Shown: piece after piece, positions 52,152-60,064 of the stretch
Layout: every line of letters starts with the position of its first letter
How positions within the stretch are numbered: position 1 is the first letter of the stretch
From: Lachnospiraceae bacterium
GTDB lineage: Bacteria; Bacillota; Clostridia; Lachnospirales; Lachnospiraceae
Length of the DNA: 64,000 nt
NCBI GenBank assembly: GCA_022510565.1
Contig: JAFLTE010000004.1
Location: forward strand, 120,461 to 184,460
Reading direction: 5' to 3'
Notes under the pieces: generated by a model
Database searches by the model: none
The model's input: only the letters and a program-made list of their open reading frames with translations
Told to the model about the DNA's origin: nothing
Position numbers and translations under genes: made by a program

Positions 52152-54146
52152 ATGAAAAAGATAATATTAATTGTTGACGATGACAGACTTACATTGTCAA
52201 CAGCGCAAAATCTGTTGGGGGACATATATAAGGTAGTTGCCGTAAATTCCGGAAAACAGGCATACAAGTATCTGGAGCGGCACACACCGGATTTGATTCT
52301 CTTGGATATCAATATGCCGGAGATCGGCGGATTTGAAGTGATGGGGACGCTTCAGGCTGATTCCAGATGGCAGAAGATACCCGTTATTTTCCTGACGGCA
52401 GATCGCAGTTCCGAGACGGAGGTAGAATGTTTCCGCATGGGGGCTTGCGACTTTATTTCTAAGCCCTTCGAACCGCAGATTATGCAAAGCCGCATTAAAA
52501 GCACGCTGGAGCTGGATGGCTACCGGAAAGATTTGCAGAGGCGGTTGGATGAGAAAACAAGAGAGATGGAGCGTATCACGATTCAGGCGATTATGACGGT
52601 TGCCAATACGGTGGACGCCAAGGATGAGTACACGAAAGGACATTCCATGCGCGTGGCTGCCTATGCAGAGATGGTGGCACAGAGGTTGGGGTGGTCCGAG
52701 GAGGAAGTTCAGAATACATATTATGTGGCGATGCTGCATGACGTGGGCAAGATTGGTGTGCCCGACGCAGTGCTTAATAAGCCCTTTAAATTAACCGATT
52801 TGGAATTCAGACTGATACAGAACCACACCATTATGGGAGCGGAAATTTTGAAGGACTTCAAAATGTTTCCGAATGTTGATGTGGGTGCCAGATACCATCA
52901 CGAGCGTTACGACGGTAACGGGTATCCTGAGGGACTGAAGGCGGAATCCATTCCGATTGTGGCAAGGATTATTGCGCTTGTGGATTCTTATGATGCCATG
53001 ACGAGTAACCGGGTGTACAGGCGCAGACTTAGTGACGATGTAGTGATGCAGGAGCTCATAAAGGGTAAAGGAAGCCAGTGGGACCCTGATTTGGTAGACA
53101 TCTTCCTGGGGCTGATCAAAGACGGTACGCTGGCGAAGGAGTGGATGCATGAAGAAGAAATGGCAGCTCCGCTTTTCGACAGCGAGAAGATATACGGAGA
53201 AGCCATGGGCTCTCAGAGCGTGTTGGAGGCGTCTACGGATTACCTGACAGGCGTTTTGAGCAAGCGCAAGGGTGAGTCAGAGATTTCGGCGGGCCTTCGT
53301 GCAGCAGGCGGATGTCTGATGATCATCGATCTTGACCATTTTAAACAGATTAATCAGACTCATGGGCATCTGGCAGGAGATTACGCGCTGAAGATGACTG
53401 CGGATGTACTGTGTGATGTGTGCGGCAAGGGCATTGTGAGCCGAACGGGCGGAGACGAATTTCTCTATTTCGCGGAAGGTATGAAGAACAGGGAAGATGC
53501 CGTCAATATGGTGAATGTAATTTTAGAGGCCTTTGCCAAAAAGCAGGAGGAAGTGGAACTTCTCAAGGAAACGGAACTGTCCATCGGCATCAGTCTGTCC
53601 GGAGTAGACGGGCATGAATATGAGGAACTGTACCAGAGGGCGGATAAGGCGCTGTACCATGTCAAGCAGAATGAAAATATCCGCTATGGTTTCTATCACA
53701 GTGCGAATCTTGTGCGCACACCGGAACAGTCTAAGAGTGACTTGGAGGCGGTACTTGAGTTGATTAGGCAGCGTGACGATCGTCAAGGCGCATTTCAGGT
53801 TGAATACGGTGAGTTTGCGCATATCTATGACTTTATGAGCCGTTTTTCCGAGCGAAGCAGTCAGGAGACACAGATTCTGCTGTTTACACTTTTTTCATCG
53901 GATGGCAGAGATGTTAAGCTGGAGCGCATGGAGATTGCCATGCAGTGTATGGAGCAGGCTATCTGCAAGTCATTGCGCGGTGTGGATGTAGGGACCAGAT
54001 ACAGCAGTTCGCAGTTTTTGGTCGTGCTTATGGGCACGGAGAAAGAAAATGTCCGCGTTGTCACGGACCGCATCATACAGAATTATTTCAAGCTGTATGG
54101 TAATAAAGATATTACGCTTACTTTTGACATCGCGGACTATCGATAA
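52152..54146 (+). CDS. Response regulator with REC, HD-GYP, GGDEF and degenerate GGDEF domains
   Basis: A 664-aa cytoplasmic regulator of c-di-GMP. REC domain (1-120) with phospho-acceptor Asp52. HD-GYP phosphodiesterase (about 145-330) with HD at 196-197 and GYP at 257-259. GGDEF cyclase (about 360-515) with GGDEF intact at 433-437. A last domain (about 525-664) has the same fold pattern but SSSQF (618-622) in place of GGDEF, so it should be inactive and may bind or sense. A single protein could make and break c-di-GMP under phosphorelay control. It lies between sigE and inverted sigG, so a link to sporulation timing is possible. Confidence 0.93.
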   Translation: MKKIILIVDDDRLTLSTAQNLLGDIYKVVAVNSGKQAYKYLERHTPDLILLDINMPEIGGFEVMGTLQADSRWQKIPVIFLTADRSSETEVECFRMGACDFISKPFEPQIMQSRIKSTLELDGYRKDLQRRLDEKTREMERITIQAIMTVANTVDAKDEYTKGHSMRVAAYAEMVAQRLGWSEEEVQNTYYVAMLHDVGKIGVPDAVLNKPFKLTDLEFRLIQNHTIMGAEILKDFKMFPNVDVGARYHHERYDGNGYPEGLKAESIPIVARIIALVDSYDAMTSNRVYRRRLSDDVVMQELIKGKGSQWDPDLVDIFLGLIKDGTLAKEWMHEEEMAAPLFDSEKIYGEAMGSQSVLEASTDYLTGVLSKRKGESEISAGLRAAGGCLMIIDLDHFKQINQTHGHLAGDYALKMTADVLCDVCGKGIVSRTGGDEFLYFAEGMKNREDAVNMVNVILEAFAKKQEEVELLKETELSIGISLSGVDGHEYEELYQRADKALYHVKQNENIRYGFYHSANLVRTPEQSKSDLEAVLELIRQRDDRQGAFQVEYGEFAHIYDFMSRFSERSSQETQILLFTLFSSDGRDVKLERMEIAMQCMEQAICKSLRGVDVGTRYSSSQFLVVLMGTEKENVRVVTDRIIQNYFKLYGNKDITLTFDIADYR

Positions 54147-54176
54147 TGATATACGTTTTGGCAGTTTGGGAATCTT

Positions 54177-54956
54177 CTAGGCAGTCAGGTACATACGCAT
54201 GGTCCTTAGGGCATTTTTTTCAAGGCGTGACACCTGTGCTTGGGAGATTCCTATTTTATTGGCAACTTCCATCTGGGTCTTACCCTCGAAGAAACGCAGT
54301 GTGATGATTTCATATTCCCGCTCACTCAGTTTCTTCATGGCCTCGCTTAAGGAGATTTGCTCAACCCAGATTTCTTCCCGGTTTTTCTTATCGCTGATTT
54401 GGTCCATCACATAGAGGGTGTCGCCACCGTCCGTGTAGACAGGCTCATAGAGACTCATGGGTGCCTGTATGGCATCCAGCGCATAGACGATTTCCTCTTT
54501 GGAAATTCCGATTTCTTCCGCAATCTCCGTGACGGTGGGCTCCTTGGAGTTGATGCGGGTCAGGTGCTCTTTGGCATAGATGGCCTTGTAGGCGGTATCT
54601 TTCAGGGAGCGTGACACCCTTATACTGTTGGCATCACGCAGATATCTGCGAATTTCACCCACGATCATAGGTACGGCATAGGTACTGAATTTAACATTTA
54701 AAGTCGAGTCAAAGTTGTCAATGGCTTTAATCAGGCCGATACAGCCTATCTGGAATAAATCATCTACATTTTCGTTACTGGAGTGGAAGCGCTTAATGAC
54801 GCTTAAGACGAGACGGAGATTTCCGTTGATATATTCTTTGCGTGCATCGACATCGCCGTCGCCGATCCGTTTAAACAATTCTTCTTTTTCAGCGTTTTTT
54901 AAAAGCGGCAGCTTGGACGTGTTGACACCGCATATTTCTACTTTACTCTGTATCAT
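54177..54956 (-). CDS. sigG: Sporulation sigma factor sigma-G
   Basis: A 259-aa sigma-70 family factor for late forespore genes. Its short N terminus ends in the SKLPLLKNAEKEELF region that is conserved in sigma-G. Region 2 has NLRLVLSVIKRFHSSNENVDDLFQIGC; region 4 ends in the KIGISQAQVSRLEKNALRTM helix-turn-helix. I start it at ATG 54956; the in-frame ATG at 54968 abuts its own ribosome binding site (AAAGGA), which suits 54956 better. It is on the minus strand, convergent with the c-di-GMP regulator (30 bp gap), whereas sigE and sigG are normally in line. Confidence 0.94.
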   Translation of the reverse strand: MIQSKVEICGVNTSKLPLLKNAEKEELFKRIGDGDVDARKEYINGNLRLVLSVIKRFHSSNENVDDLFQIGCIGLIKAIDNFDSTLNVKFSTYAVPMIVGEIRRYLRDANSIRVSRSLKDTAYKAIYAKEHLTRINSKEPTVTEIAEEIGISKEEIVYALDAIQAPMSLYEPVYTDGGDTLYVMDQISDKKNREEIWVEQISLSEAMKKLSEREYEIITLRFFEGKTQMEVANKIGISQAQVSRLEKNALRTMRMYLTA

Positions 54957-55066
54957 ATTCCTACCCATCCTTTCCTATATCCGTATTTTGTTGTTTCACA
55001 TAAAAAGGATGTGCGAATCAACCGGAATTATTCATAAAATTTTAAGGAAAAATATTCCCATATTGT

Positions 55067-55095
55067 TTTACAAAAAGTGAGTTCTCTGGTACATT
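55067..55095 (+). promoter_or_regulatory. Candidate promoter of the zinc-ribbon/SH3 gene
   Basis: TTTACA (55067-55072), 17 bp, TACATT (55090-55095), 24 bp before the ATG. The divergent sigG starts about 110 bp upstream. Confidence 0.5.
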
Positions 55096-55118
55096 AGTAG
55101 AGAACGAGGTGATAAAAT

Positions 55119-55949
55119 ATGATATGTACAAATTGCGGGGCTCATTTGATGGACAGCGATTTGTTCTGTCCCAAATGCGGTACTAAGACAATAAAAGACA
55201 ACAGGTGTCCGGATTGTGGAGCGCTTCTTCGTGACGGCACGAAATTCTGTCATAAATGCGGATGTCCGGTGAGCGGTGCAGGGCAAGAAGATGTAGTTTC
55301 CGATAAGACGCTGGATATACCTATCGATGCGATTGAGCGAAATATTCTATCGGAGACGGCTGCGGAAGTTTCTGCGCAGAAGCGTCCGGCAGCACAAAGT
55401 GCGTCGCCGGGGAAGAAAACATCTGCGCCTGCAGCGTCTAAGAAGAAGGAATCTGTGTCCGCACCGCCGCAGAAAAAGAAAGTCCATTACCGTAAGGAAG
55501 AGGACTGGGAAGAAGATGATTGGGAAGAGGATGATTGGGATGATGAGGAGGAAAGTGTTGACATCATCACAATTATGACGGCAATCGTGGGCTGTGTGCT
55601 GCTCGTGGTGGTTGCCATACTTGGATATCATATGTATCAGCGGTATGTACCTAAGAATTATGACGATGCCGCACAGGAATCGGAGGACGGCGAAACCGAT
55701 ATTCAGGGTCAGGAGTTGGAAGGGCAGGAATCGTGGGAAGAGATTAGTGAGCCCTACGTCACCGTTATAAAGAATGTGAACGTGCGCGACAATCCGAGTA
55801 CAACCGATTCCAATGTCCTGAAAGTAGCTCAGGCGGGAGAGAACTATCTGTATGGTGGCAGTACGGAAGATGGTGAGTGGATTGAGATTATTCTGGATGA
55901 CGACTCTGTCGGATACGTATTCCATGAGTATGTCACCGTAAATGATTAG
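55119..55949 (+). CDS. Zinc-ribbon, membrane-anchored SH3 protein
   Basis: A 276-aa protein with two short zinc ribbons at the N terminus (CTNCG..CPKCG at 3-21, CPDCG..CHKCG at 29-49). A Lys/Ser/Ala-rich linker (about 90-125), a repeated acidic Trp-rich segment (DWEEDDWEEDDWDD, about 129-143), one membrane helix (about 152-173) and an external bacterial SH3 (SH3b) domain (about 205-276) follow. The ribbons face the cytoplasm and the SH3 domain outside, so it may link an inside partner to the cell wall. No enzyme motif. Function unknown; it is divergent from sigG. Confidence 0.75.
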   Translation: MICTNCGAHLMDSDLFCPKCGTKTIKDNRCPDCGALLRDGTKFCHKCGCPVSGAGQEDVVSDKTLDIPIDAIERNILSETAAEVSAQKRPAAQSASPGKKTSAPAASKKKESVSAPPQKKKVHYRKEEDWEEDDWEEDDWDDEEESVDIITIMTAIVGCVLLVVVAILGYHMYQRYVPKNYDDAAQESEDGETDIQGQELEGQESWEEISEPYVTVIKNVNVRDNPSTTDSNVLKVAQAGENYLYGGSTEDGEWIEIILDDDSVGYVFHEYVTVND

Positions 55950-55980
55950 AGGATAAATATATATTTTCATATTGCATGAT

Positions 55981-56034
55981 AGGAACTTTTTACGGGCTGA
56001 CGCATAGAGTAATAAAAAGCCCTAAGGGGTTCCT
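55981..56034 (+). promoter_or_regulatory. Long hairpin that buries the ymxH ribosome binding site
   Basis: The left arm (55981-55998) pairs with the right arm (56018-56034) over 17 bp with G-U wobbles and one bulged C; loop 19 nt. The right arm includes the ribosome binding site AAGGGG (56024-56029) and ends on the base before the ATG of ymxH. Translation should need the stem to open. Confidence 0.65.
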
Positions 56035-56271
56035 ATGTTATTTTCGGAGTTTAAGAAAAAAGAAGTTATAAATTTAAAAAACTGTCAGAAATTGGGAAAA
56101 GTATGTGATTTTGAGTTTGATGAGTGCACCGGCCAGATTTTTAAATTAATTATTCCGGGAGAAAATAAGTGGTGTGGTCTGTTCGGCGGCAATGATTCAA
56201 ACTATGTGATTTGCTATAAAGATATCAAACAGATCGGACCTGATATCATCATAGTAGATATTTGTATCTAG
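56035..56271 (+). CDS. YlmC/YmxH-family PRC-barrel sporulation protein
   Basis: A 78-aa protein with the single PRC-barrel fold of YlmC/YmxH: FSEFKKKEVINLKNCQKLG, the CDFEFDECTGQI turn, and a final DIIIVDI strand. The family is conserved in spore formers and is linked to sporulation, but its job is unknown. The ribosome binding site AAGGGG is inside the hairpin directly before the ATG. nrdR follows after a perfect sigma-A promoter. The protein is small but its family and ribosome binding site support it well. Confidence 0.85.
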   Translation: MLFSEFKKKEVINLKNCQKLGKVCDFEFDECTGQIFKLIIPGENKWCGLFGGNDSNYVICYKDIKQIGPDIIIVDICI

Positions 56272-56326
56272 GAGGCATCCGAATACTGCCTAAGTGGTTT
56301 GCGGCAGAGTGGTTTCCATAAAATAG

Positions 56327-56355
56327 TTGACATAATTATAATAATACCCTATAAT
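56327..56355 (+). promoter_or_regulatory. Consensus sigma-A promoter of nrdR
   Basis: TTGACA (56327-56332), 17 bp, TATAAT (56350-56355): a perfect match to both boxes. It lies about 70 bp before the nrdR ATG. Confidence 0.85.
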
Positions 56356-56426
56356 ATATATGGTTCGTGTAGTTTTTATTGCACGATATTCCATATACAA
56401 TACTGATACTGAGGAGGATATCCCTG

Positions 56427-56879
56427 ATGAAATGCCCTTTTTGTGGTCATGAAAATACGAGAGTAATCGACAGCAGACCTGCCGAAGACAACAATTCCAT
56501 TCGCAGAAGACGTGTCTGCGACGAGTGCGATAAGCGCTTCACAACTTATGAGAAAGTAGAGACAATTCCGCTTATCATTATTAAAAAGGACAACAACAGG
56601 GAGACTTACGACAGAACCAAGATTGAAGCAGGTGTTTTGCGTGCGTGTCATAAAAGACCAATCAGCGCAAGTCAGATTAATCAGCTCATAGATGAAGTTG
56701 AAACAGAAGTATTCAACATGGAGGAAAAAGAAATACCCAGCCAGGTAATCGGTGAGCTTGTGATGAATAAATTAAAAGATTTAGAGGCGGTTGCATATGT
56801 CAGGTTTGCTTCCGTATATCGAGAGTTCAAGGATATCAATACCTTTATGGATGAATTGAAAAAAGTACTGGATAAGTAA
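56427..56879 (+). CDS. nrdR: Transcriptional repressor NrdR
   Basis: A 150-aa regulator of ribonucleotide reductase genes. The zinc ribbon is at residues 3-34 (Cys3, Cys6, Cys31, Cys34), followed by the ATP-cone domain (about 49-139) that senses ATP and dATP. The start ATG 56427 is chosen for GAGGAGGA upstream and because the protein then begins MKCPFCG, as in the family. No nrd genes are near, so it acts in trans. It is transcribed from the consensus promoter at 56327. Confidence 0.96.
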   Translation: MKCPFCGHENTRVIDSRPAEDNNSIRRRRVCDECDKRFTTYEKVETIPLIIIKKDNNRETYDRTKIEAGVLRACHKRPISASQINQLIDEVETEVFNMEEKEIPSQVIGELVMNKLKDLEAVAYVRFASVYREFKDINTFMDELKKVLDK

Positions 56880-56931
56880 GAGGATGCATAGTAGAATAGG
56901 GAAGTGTCTGTGGAAGGTATCGGAGTAAACT

Positions 56932-56958
56932 TAAGAAATTCGGGTTATATGCCGATAT
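56932..56958 (+). promoter_or_regulatory. Sigma-D (FliA-type) motility promoter
   Basis: TAAG (56932-56935), exactly 15 bp, GCCGATAT (56951-56958). The consensus is TAAA-N15-GCCGATAA; ten of twelve bases agree. It is the only site of this kind that I found ahead of a gene here. Confidence 0.65.
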
Positions 56959-57043
56959 ATTAAACAGATAAAAGAAAATCGTTCCAAGAGTCAGACGACA
57001 TACATTGGTGAGATGAGCGATGAACGGAAAGGTGGTGTGAGTT

Positions 57044-57460
57044 ATGACAGTGGGCGGTATTTATGATTCTTTTCATAACAGTTACGGTGTGCAGCAAATT
57101 CAGACTACATACGCTACAGAGCCTGACAAAGTCGGCAGACAGATTGACGAAGCCGACGTGAGCAAACAGGCAGACTTAGCCGAACAGAGTGGTAATCTCA
57201 CATCTGTTGCGGAGCCTGCTCAGGAAAATCCGGCAAGCCGCATGGCTGATCTGGACAGTGTATCTCTTAAATTCAACAAAGAAGACAGTTTCGGCTATAT
57301 CGGAATGGACAGCAGTCTGGATAATTTGGATATGCAGAAAGCAATTTCCGATATGCAGAAGGATCAGGTATTACAGAGTTATCAGTATTTTGTCGGGAGT
57401 GCCGGCAGTCTGTTCGGAGAGAATCCGTCGGAGGACGGTATGGTAGTAATGAAACCGTAA
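57044..57460 (+). CDS. Unknown 138-aa protein behind a sigma-D promoter
   Basis: A 138-aa, soluble, acidic protein with no signal peptide or membrane segment. The N terminus (IYDSFHNSYGVQQIQ) and the C terminus (DMQKAISDMQKDQVLQSYQYFVG) look structured; the middle is Gln, Glu and Ala rich. I do not recognise a domain. AAAGGTGGTG lies 6 nt before ATG 57044, and the sigma-D promoter lies about 90 bp upstream. A terminator follows directly, so it is a single-gene unit. The promoter suggests a role in motility or chemotaxis. The C-terminal motif (KDQVLQSYQYFVG) could be used for a family search. Confidence 0.7.
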   Translation: MTVGGIYDSFHNSYGVQQIQTTYATEPDKVGRQIDEADVSKQADLAEQSGNLTSVAEPAQENPASRMADLDSVSLKFNKEDSFGYIGMDSSLDNLDMQKAISDMQKDQVLQSYQYFVGSAGSLFGENPSEDGMVVMKP

Positions 57461-57480
57461 CGGATAACGTAAATGACAGA

Positions 57481-57509
57481 AAACCCCTTGCACATAAGCA
57501 AGGGGTTTT
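57481..57509 (+). terminator. Rho-independent terminator after the 138-aa gene
   Basis: AAACCCCTTGC (57481-57491) pairs with GCAAGGGGTTT (57498-57508) around a 6-nt loop, with four T at the end. Confidence 0.9.
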
Positions 57510-57575
57510 GTTATGATAGGAAAGGATTCAGTGTATAGAGGAATGCAGGTATGTGTGTTTCGGACTGGAGGTAAT

Positions 57576-58106
57576 ATGGCGTTGCTTGAGTGTTTTTATC
57601 CGGATGAATATTTGGATTCCGCATATGAAATTGACTATGAAATACTGTATAAGCAGGGATACCGAGGCGTGATTTTTGACATCGATAATACTTTGGTGCC
57701 CCACGGTGCGCCGGCGGACAGAAGGAGTGTGGAACTGTTTGAGCGGCTGCGGCGTATCGGGTTTGAGAGTCTGCTTTTATCTAATAATAAGGAACCCCGT
57801 GTGAAGACGTTCAACGATGAAGTCCATTCCCGGTATATATACAAGGCAGGTAAACCGTTGCCGGCCAATTATTTTAAGGCGATGGAAATTATGGGCACTG
57901 AGCCGGAGACAACGATGTTCGTGGGCGACCAACTTTTTACGGATGTGTGGGGCGCGAAGAAAGCGGGTATCAGGACATGGCTTGTGAAACCGATTCATCC
58001 CAAGGAAGAAATCCAGATTGTTTTAAAGCGCAGGCTGGAGTGGATTGTACTTTTTTTCTATCAGCGTTCAAAGAGAAGAATAACGGATAGGGGACAGGAA
58101 TTATGA
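57576..58106 (+). CDS. YqeG-family HAD phosphatase
   Basis: A 176-aa HAD-type phosphatase of the YqeG group. The nucleophile motif is in IFDIDNTLVPHG near residue 35, motif II is in LLLSNN, and the last motif is VGDQLFTDVWGAKKAG near residue 125. Start ATG 57576 (MALLECFYPDEYL) has GGAGGT just before it; the frame extends back to 57513, inside the preceding terminator. The family includes a phosphatidylglycerophosphate phosphatase in other bacteria, but YqeG's substrate is not settled here. The stop overlaps the aroE start by 4 bp (ATGA). Confidence 0.88.
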   Translation: MALLECFYPDEYLDSAYEIDYEILYKQGYRGVIFDIDNTLVPHGAPADRRSVELFERLRRIGFESLLLSNNKEPRVKTFNDEVHSRYIYKAGKPLPANYFKAMEIMGTEPETTMFVGDQLFTDVWGAKKAGIRTWLVKPIHPKEEIQIVLKRRLEWIVLFFYQRSKRRITDRGQEL

Positions 58107-58969
58107 AAATAGACGGAAAGACGAATGTTTGCGGCTTAATCGGCAATCCGGTGGAGCACACGTTATCTCCCATGATACATAATACGTTGGCCGAGCGGAT
58201 GGGACATCATCTTGTGTATGTGCCTTTTCCTGTGGAAGAGGGGAAGGTGCCACAGGCGGTAGCGGGCGCGCACGCGCTCAATATTTTGGGACTGAATGTG
58301 ACGGTACCTTATAAGAGCGAAGTGATAGAGAGTTTACAGGATATCGATACTTTGGCGCGGGATATCGGAGCCGTAAATACGCTGGTAAGGACTGACGGCG
58401 GATATAAAGGATATAATACGGATATGGAAGGATTGTATCGCGCTATGCTGAGTGAAGGCGTGGCAATCGAAGGAGAACAAATTATTCTTCTGGGAGCAGG
58501 CGGTGCGGCAAGAGCAGTTGCATATTTGTGTGCGACAAAGGGTGCGGACAAGGTTTATCTGTTGAACCGCACGTTCGATAAAGCGCAGACAGTGGCAGCG
58601 GAAGTAAACGGCAGAACGGGAAGAAAAGTGATTATTCCGATGTGCACGAAGGATTATACCAAACTGCCCGGCGGAAAATATCTGGCGATTCAGGGAACCT
58701 CCGTGGGACTTGCACCCAATGTGAATGATGCGGTGATCGAGGACAGGGCGTTTTATGAAATGCTCCACACGGGTTTTGACTTGATTTACAGCCCTTGGGA
58801 GACTAAGTTTATGCGGCTTACCAAGGAACATGGCGGACAGGCATACAACGGACTTAAGATGCTTTTGTATCAGGGGATTATCGCCTATGAGCTGTGGAAT
58901 GACGTGCAAGTGTCAAAGGAGGATGCACAGGCGGTTTACGAGAAGCTTAAGGGACAGTTTATGCAATAG
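58103..58969 (+). CDS. aroE: Shikimate dehydrogenase
   Basis: A 288-aa NADP-dependent enzyme that reduces 3-dehydroshikimate to shikimate. Substrate residues are in NPVEHTLSPMIHN near residue 15, catalytic Lys and Asp in NVTVPYK and GYNTDMEG, and the dinucleotide-binding GAGGAARA lies near residue 132. ATG 58103 overlaps the yqeG stop (ATGA). aroK follows after 21 bp. The set aroE-aroK-aroQ covers three adjacent steps of the shikimate pathway: dehydroquinase, dehydrogenase and kinase. Confidence 0.96.
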   Translation: MKIDGKTNVCGLIGNPVEHTLSPMIHNTLAERMGHHLVYVPFPVEEGKVPQAVAGAHALNILGLNVTVPYKSEVIESLQDIDTLARDIGAVNTLVRTDGGYKGYNTDMEGLYRAMLSEGVAIEGEQIILLGAGGAARAVAYLCATKGADKVYLLNRTFDKAQTVAAEVNGRTGRKVIIPMCTKDYTKLPGGKYLAIQGTSVGLAPNVNDAVIEDRAFYEMLHTGFDLIYSPWETKFMRLTKEHGGQAYNGLKMLLYQGIIAYELWNDVQVSKEDAQAVYEKLKGQFMQ

Positions 58970-58990
58970 ATAAAGGAGCCGGTAAATACC

Positions 58991-59497
58991 ATGGGAAACG
59001 TTATATTAATCGGGTTTATGGGCAGCGGCAAGACTACGGTGGGACTCAAACTTTCCTATCGACTGAGAAAGCCGGTTATAGACACGGATAAGGAAATAGA
59101 GCGGGAAGAGAAACGTTCCATATCGGATATTTTTGCCACAGACGGTGAAGCGTATTTCAGGGATAGAGAAACAGCATATTTGAGAAAGCTGTTGGAGAAC
59201 GCGGGCAATCAGATTATATCGGTGGGCGGAGGTCTGCCTCTGCGGGAAGAAAACAGGGAACTTTTGCGTGAACTGGGACAGGTTTTCTACCTGAATGCGC
59301 GTGCCGAGACAATCTACGAAAGATTAAAGCATGACACCACAAGACCGCTTTTACAAGGGCCGGATCCACAGACTAAGATTCGGCAGCTTATAAGTGAGCG
59401 AGATGCCTTCTATAAAGCTGCGGCAGATGTGGTCGTCAATGTGGACGGTAAGGATTTTGAACAGATTTTGTGTGAAATAGAGAAGAATGTAAAATAG
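58991..59497 (+). CDS. aroK: Shikimate kinase
   Basis: A 168-aa kinase that phosphorylates shikimate at the 3-hydroxyl. It has the P-loop GFMGSGKTT near residue 8, the DTD motif that binds Mg and shikimate, the GGG motif (VGGGLPL), and the lid Arg (DTTRPLL). AAGGAG precedes ATG 58991. It is the second gene of the aro group; aroQ begins 39 bp later. The size is normal for a bacterial shikimate kinase. Confidence 0.96.
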   Translation: MGNVILIGFMGSGKTTVGLKLSYRLRKPVIDTDKEIEREEKRSISDIFATDGEAYFRDRETAYLRKLLENAGNQIISVGGGLPLREENRELLRELGQVFYLNARAETIYERLKHDTTRPLLQGPDPQTKIRQLISERDAFYKAAADVVVNVDGKDFEQILCEIEKNVK

Positions 59498-59536
59498 CTG
59501 AAATGAATCGGCTTGAATGGAGGTAAGGTTATTAAG

Positions 59537-59965
59537 ATGAAGCTGCTTGTGATTAACGGTCCTAATATAAATTTTCTCGGCATACGGGAGAAGAGCGTTT
59601 ACGGAACCAAGAATTACGATGACTTGTTAAATATGATTGCTCAGAAAGGGCAGGAGGAAGGATGCACCGTGGAGGTGTTCCAGAGCAACCATGAAGGTGC
59701 CATTATTGACAGAATTCAGGATGCCTATTTTGACGGTACGGAGGGAATCGTAATCAATCCGGGCGCGTATACTCACTACAGCTATGCGATCAGGGATGCG
59801 TTGGCAAGTATCTCGGTGCCGAAAGTTGAGATTCATATCTCGAATATTATGGAGAGAGAAGACTTCCGCAAGGTATCAGTGACGGCTCCTGCCTGCGACA
59901 AGCAGATTTACGGAGAGGGACTGGAAGGATATCTTAAAGCGATTGATTTTATCCTCTCCAAATAA
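59537..59965 (+). CDS. aroQ: Type II 3-dehydroquinate dehydratase
   Basis: A 142-aa type II dehydroquinase that makes 3-dehydroshikimate from 3-dehydroquinate. It has NGPNINFLGIRE with the catalytic Arg near residue 18, the catalytic Tyr in SVYG, the QSNHEG motif, and the EIHISN and NPGAYTHYS motifs. Start ATG 59537 follows AAGG; the frame begins earlier at 59513 but the protein then starts MKLLVINGPN, as in the family. It ends the aro group; efp follows with its own promoter. Confidence 0.95.
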   Translation: MKLLVINGPNINFLGIREKSVYGTKNYDDLLNMIAQKGQEEGCTVEVFQSNHEGAIIDRIQDAYFDGTEGIVINPGAYTHYSYAIRDALASISVPKVEIHISNIMEREDFRKVSVTAPACDKQIYGEGLEGYLKAIDFILSK

Positions 59966-59994
59966 AAAGTTTTTACCTTTTTTCGGGAAATAGG

Positions 59995-60023
59995 TTGAAA
60001 AAACAGAATTTATAGTATAAACT
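59995..60023 (+). promoter_or_regulatory. Candidate promoter of efp
   Basis: TTGAAA (59995-60000) with TAAACT (60018-60023) at 17 bp, or TATAAA (60016-60021) at 15 bp, about 45 bp before the efp ATG. Confidence 0.45.
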
Positions 60024-60064
60024 AAGTAAGAATTATACTTGTGAAAATTTAGGAGGATTATCTT

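Noticed and set aside
54969..55060. Sigma-F/sigma-G promoter for sigG on the minus strand
   Set aside because: A GAATA element is present, but no matching -10 of the CATnnTA type at a fitting distance; not claimed.
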